DNA of 64,000 nt, from NCBI GenBank assembly GCA_039960995.1, contig JBDVKF010000006.1:248001-312000 (forward strand), read 5' to 3'. The notes below the pieces were generated by a model. The model worked only from the letters and a program-made list of their open reading frames with translations. It made no database searches and was not told the origin of the DNA. Positions 61,171 to 64,000 of the stretch are shown one piece after another. Each line of letters opens with the position of its first letter. The first letter of the stretch is position 1. Source of the stretch: JABSSA01 sp039960995. GTDB taxonomy: Bacteria; Pseudomonadota; Alphaproteobacteria; Rhodobacterales; Rhodobacteraceae. The translations under genes and the position numbers were made by a program.

Positions 61171-61997
61171 CCATCCGCATGATGACCCTTGACGATTTGC
61201 AAACGGTGTTGGAATGGGCCGCAGAAGAAGGGTGGAATCCTGGGTTGGATGACGCGATAGCGTTTTATGCGGCCGATCCCAAAGGCTTCTTGCTCAAAGA
61301 AAAAGATGGCGCGCCGGTTGCTGCGATCTCTGTTGTAAATCACGACGCCAATACAGCATTTCTTGGATTGTATTTGTGCAAGAAAGGGCATCGCGGCCAA
61401 GGCCACGGCATGGATGTCTGGCGCGCTGGCATTGCACATGCTCAAGACCGCTGCATTGGGCTGGATGGAGTTCCGGACCAACAGCAAAACTACGCCCGAT
61501 CAGGCTTTGTGAATTACGGCAGCACAGTCAGATACGAGGGCCACCTGCCTTCAATGACCGATCCGCGCATGCGCGCAGCAGCGCCCGACGACATAGGTGA
61601 TTTGGTGGCCCAAGACGCCAAGGCTTGCGGCATAAAGCGAACTGCATTTGCAACGACATGGTTCACCCAGTCGCCAACGCGACAAACCATGGTTCTGGCA
61701 GAGGGTTCAGACATCACCGGCTTTGCCACGTTCCGGCGCTGCCATCTGGGTTGCAAAATCGGCCCCCTTTACGCAGCATCCGAGGCCGACGCGCAAGCAT
61801 TGCTAGGCGCAAACCCGTTCCCGACCGCCCAAGAGCCCTGCTTTGTCGACGTATTCGATCACAACGCCCCCCTTGCCAAGATGCTTAAATCGCTGGGTTT
61901 TGAAGCCACCTTCGAAACCGCCCGGATGTACAGTGGGGCCGAGCCGATAAACAATCCGGCCAAGTTTCAGGCAATAGCGACGATGGAACTCGGTTAG
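61167..61997 (+). CDS. GNAT-family acetyltransferase (two-domain)
   Basis: 276 aa. N-terminal GNAT fold MTIRMMTLDDLQTVLEWAA with the acetyl-CoA loop KKGHRGQGHGMDVW, followed by a second GNAT-related half starting near residue 130 (MRAAAPDDIGDLVAQDAKAC). The YitH/Acetyltransf_18-like layout is common for small-molecule acetylation. Co-transcribed with the GntR gene through an ATGA overlap. Confidence 0.85.
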   Translation: MTIRMMTLDDLQTVLEWAAEEGWNPGLDDAIAFYAADPKGFLLKEKDGAPVAAISVVNHDANTAFLGLYLCKKGHRGQGHGMDVWRAGIAHAQDRCIGLDGVPDQQQNYARSGFVNYGSTVRYEGHLPSMTDPRMRAAAPDDIGDLVAQDAKACGIKRTAFATTWFTQSPTRQTMVLAEGSDITGFATFRRCHLGCKIGPLYAASEADAQALLGANPFPTAQEPCFVDVFDHNAPLAKMLKSLGFEATFETARMYSGAEPINNPAKFQAIATMELG

Positions 61998-62169
61998 TCT
62001 CGGAGGTCGCGAAAAGCTGAATGCAAAGCGGCCATCAGTACGTTACGCAGCGAAAGGCAGCAATGAGTCCTCTCGACTGATTTTCTGCGATGCAGCTAAA
62101 GTCCGCTGTTAGAAAATAAAAGATAGCGCGCTGGCGGCACCGACCGAATGTGAACCTCAAGTGATAGAG

Positions 62170-62823
62170 CTAAGTTGGCAACAGGAGATATTCTGCGAAG
62201 TCTTCTGTAAACTCAAATCGGTCAGTATTATTGTGCGTAATGTCAATGATCGCATCATAATTTTGCATCACCTTCAACATCGGTTTCAAGTTGTCATGGT
62301 CCTCAAAAGAGTATGAGAAAATGGGATTCTGTGGGTCGCCATTGTAGGACCATTTGTTGGAACCGATGATGAATTCACGAATGAACGGTGCGCTAGTTAT
62401 GTCGTCTCGCATCTCCGCTACAAGGTTCGGCATCTTGTCTTCAAGCTTCTGAAAGCTTCGAGACACTACAATTGCAAATCCGCGAATGCCTAGATACGCA
62501 CGCATCTCAGCTAGGGTTCTCCATTCTCTAAGCTGATCAATGGAATGACTGGCGACATCCACGTCTACCAGCCTGCTACAGGTCTGACAGAGCCAAATGC
62601 CATTTTCAGCAGCGGTTCGTTCCTCGGTAGTCAAAGTAGGGTCATACCTCGGCCCACCTTCAGCAGCGGCAGTAATGTGCGCAGCAACACCAATGCTGGC
62701 GCTTTCGTCGGCACCGTCCGGTCCGATGGTCGGGCGCAAACAGGTCTGATTTGAACAACGGTAGCCTGAACGCTGTGCAATTGTTCTTATTACGGTAGCT
62801 CTGAAATCGTGACGGTTTGCCAT
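62170..62823 (-). CDS. HNH-endonuclease-like orphan protein
   Basis: 217 aa. The N-terminal 90 residues read as a Cys/His-rich HNH-type fold: GYRCSNQTCLRPTIGP, then IGVAAHITAAAEGGPRYDP and NGIWLCQTCSRLVD. I recall this pattern from nuclease or scaffold domains in bacterial defence genes. Cys pairs 23/28 and 79/82 (approximate) would bind zinc and the AHI-type His would be catalytic. The C-terminal 125 residues (KWSYNGDPQNPIFSYSFEDH) match nothing I know. The gene is AT-rich with no ribosome site, so transfer is likely. Confidence 0.65.
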   Translation of the reverse strand: MANRHDFRATVIRTIAQRSGYRCSNQTCLRPTIGPDGADESASIGVAAHITAAAEGGPRYDPTLTTEERTAAENGIWLCQTCSRLVDVDVASHSIDQLREWRTLAEMRAYLGIRGFAIVVSRSFQKLEDKMPNLVAEMRDDITSAPFIREFIIGSNKWSYNGDPQNPIFSYSFEDHDNLKPMLKVMQNYDAIIDITHNNTDRFEFTEDFAEYLLLPT

Positions 62824-63106
62824 CAACAGATCAATACAGCATCAAAAGTTCCGCGAAAAGCAGACATTCGCGAAACCGCAGCGAAATGACGCTTTGTCCC
62901 GCGAAGCAGACATTGGGACAAATCGCTGCCGATGGTGCGAACGGGGCTGAACGCGCAAAACTCTACAAAGCGGCGGGTGACCGCCTCGCCGGGCATCTGT
63001 GTGGTGCGTCTGAACTTGTATTTCCCGCATAAATTGACGAGACAATGTATCAGACGGGCCAAGCATCCTTGGCTTTTGATCTTTTGGATTCCAACGAGGA
63101 CTTCTC
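62824..63106. other. Intergenic region with a direct repeat
   Basis: A near-direct repeat (CCGCGAAAAGCAGACATT near 62851 and CCGCGAAGCAGACATT near 62899) lies before the MAPEG gene. Nothing else was recognised. Confidence 0.4.
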
Positions 63107-63505
63107 ATGCACCTTATCGACCTTGTCGCCCTTTTGGCTGTCTTTCAACTTCTCTTTTTTGGATATTGCGTCGGCGTTCAACGCAAAGAAAGTGGGCTGA
63201 AAGCTCCGGCGATGACAGGTCATGATGGTTTTGAACGCATGTACCGCGTCCAGATGAATACGCTTGAATGCCTCGTCGCGTTTTTGCCGGTGCTGTATGT
63301 GGCCAGTAAATACTGGCCGGTTCTTTTGACCGCCATCATTGGCGTCGTCTACTTGGTGGGACGTACGATCTATTGGAAAGCCTACGTGGCCAACCCACCC
63401 AGCCGAACACTTGGCTTTATGCTTTCATTTGCATCCATTGCCGTATTGTTTCTGCTGGCGTGTCTTGGCGCATTATTGTCGCTGGTTGGGATGAGCTCTA
63501 CGTAA
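63107..63505 (+). CDS. MAPEG-family membrane protein
   Basis: 132 aa with four hydrophobic helices. Typical segments: FERMYRVQMNTLECLVAFLP and IGVVYLVGRTIYWKAYVANP, where the Arg/Asn/Glu and Tyr residues line the glutathione-type site of eicosanoid/glutathione metabolism proteins. Bacterial members are poorly characterised. GAGGA precedes the ATG. Confidence 0.9.
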   Translation: MHLIDLVALLAVFQLLFFGYCVGVQRKESGLKAPAMTGHDGFERMYRVQMNTLECLVAFLPVLYVASKYWPVLLTAIIGVVYLVGRTIYWKAYVANPPSRTLGFMLSFASIAVLFLLACLGALLSLVGMSST

Positions 63506-63837
63506 GCCGGTCAAGCCAGTGACGCCGCAAATCGTCCTGTTCTAAGACGGCTTCAACGTACCCGAGAAGCACATGGACACGACGCGCATTCCTGAAGTGC
63601 TGGCACATTGTGCCAGCATCACAACATAGTCGGGCCACAAGGAACCTCTGTACGCGCTGATGCTTTGGCGCACGACTACACCCCTGAAGACTGCCGGGCC
63701 ATGATAGGCTATCGCGTGTGGGTTATGGTCTTACTGCACAGGCAAGATCATATGTGCCAAAGCTGTTGGAGGAGGTTAAACGAATCAAGGGATTGATAGA
63801 TTATTTCTTGTAAAACTGCATTGGGTCGGAATTGAAT
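63506..63837. other. Intergenic region with a perfect palindrome
   Basis: No convincing gene. A 62-codon frame at 63608-63796 is unsupported. A perfect 21-bp palindrome lies at 63598-63618. Confidence 0.4.
63598..63618. repeat. Perfect 21-bp palindrome
   Basis: TGCTGGCACA - T - TGTGCCAGCA: 10-bp arms around one base. No T-run follows, so it looks more like a binding site than a terminator. Confidence 0.55.
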
Positions 63838-64000
63838 TTATGAAATTTCTGTAACAATCGCTATGGTCAACCAAATTGGATATGCAATTAATGCTGCCCA
63901 CCAAAGTTTCTTTGATCCCAAATAATACTCCGCCGAAAACACAATCACAGAACAAAGCGCCCAGATGAGAGTGACGATTAAAGGAAACTCGAAGCTGCCA
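63838..64000 (-). CDS. C-terminal end of a membrane protein (runs off the window)
   Basis: 53 codons plus stop are open to the window edge. The end contains two hydrophobic stretches, FPLIVTLIWALCSVIVFSAE and KLWWAALIAYPIWLTIAIV, with the chain ending VTEIS. The start lies beyond 64000. No family can be assigned from this fragment. Uninterrupted frame and membrane-protein composition support a real gene. Confidence 0.55.
   Translation of the reverse strand, partial: GSFEFPLIVTLIWALCSVIVFSAEYYLGSKKLWWAALIAYPIWLTIAIVTEIS

Noticed and set aside
63608..63796. 62-codon plus-strand frame near the right edge
   Set aside because: No ribosome site; overlaps the palindrome and shows no protein-like pattern.
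1..64000. CRISPR arrays, tRNA, rRNA, tmRNA and intact insertion sequences
   Set aside because: Looked for throughout by eye; no regularly spaced repeats, cloverleaf sequences or transposase genes were recognised.

Overview
The window looks like a chromosomal segment of a marine alphaproteobacterium of the Rhodobacteraceae (Roseobacter group). The grounds are the gene content and order: a class I lysyl-tRNA synthetase, a MipZ division ATPase, an ffh / rpsP / rimM / trmD / rplS / rpmE translation block, TRAP and Pot-type transporters, many Tat-dependent binding proteins, and a RutR-linked reductive pyrimidine pathway. I saw no rRNA, tRNA, CRISPR array or intact insertion sequence.

Layout. 0.1-12.4 kb: reductive pyrimidine catabolism. 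It holds preT, a methyltransferase, preA, rutR (divergent), an M20 carbamoylase, dihydropyrimidinase, and an NMT1/THI5-type ABC importer. A near-perfect RutR operator lies in the rutR/carbamoylase gap, a weaker one precedes preT, and a long hairpin closes the operon. 12.4-15.3 kb: a gene-poor accessory stretch with two homologous small proteins sharing a DQLTELRPLRRR core, a structured intergenic RNA-like segment, a cold-shock protein and an orphan accessory gene.

15.4-20.1 kb holds the most exciting locus: a retron. A reverse transcriptase with retron hallmarks (an A-x-x-H motif, YADD, a VTG-like TGIVVN) is preceded by a 146-nt candidate msr-msd RNA. That RNA is bounded by a perfect 10-bp a1/a2 inverted repeat and contains two msr hairpins and one long msd hairpin, with a plausible promoter ending just before it. 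ettA follows the RT by 27 bp. A divergent DUF900-type lipoprotein hydrolase lies on the other side.

20-36 kb: MOSC protein, nadD, dacB, exported beta-barrel proteins, TerB-like protein, lysyl-tRNA synthetase, a pectate-lyase-like beta-helix protein, a TRAP transporter and an orphan peptide-type binding protein. 36-49 kb: mipZ, kynA-kynU, and the translation/SRP block with a DEAD-box helicase, chorismate mutase, three tandem GNAT acetyltransferases and two very small membrane proteins. 49-55.5 kb: a MalY/PatB aminotransferase, a four-gene exported operon of unknown role that starts with a Cys-rich peptide, and a def - VOC - def - def-like - fmt cluster whose third deformylase has altered active-site motifs.

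55.5-62 kb: a hydantoin/Asp-Glu racemase in one operon with a Pot-type ABC transporter, divergent from a GntR regulator and a GNAT enzyme, with a palindromic operator between them. 62-64 kb: an HNH-like orphan gene, a MAPEG protein, and the C-terminal end of a membrane protein running off the right edge. Start codons were chosen by Shine-Dalgarno position, overlap with neighbours and family length. Functional names rest on motifs read by eye, without database searches.
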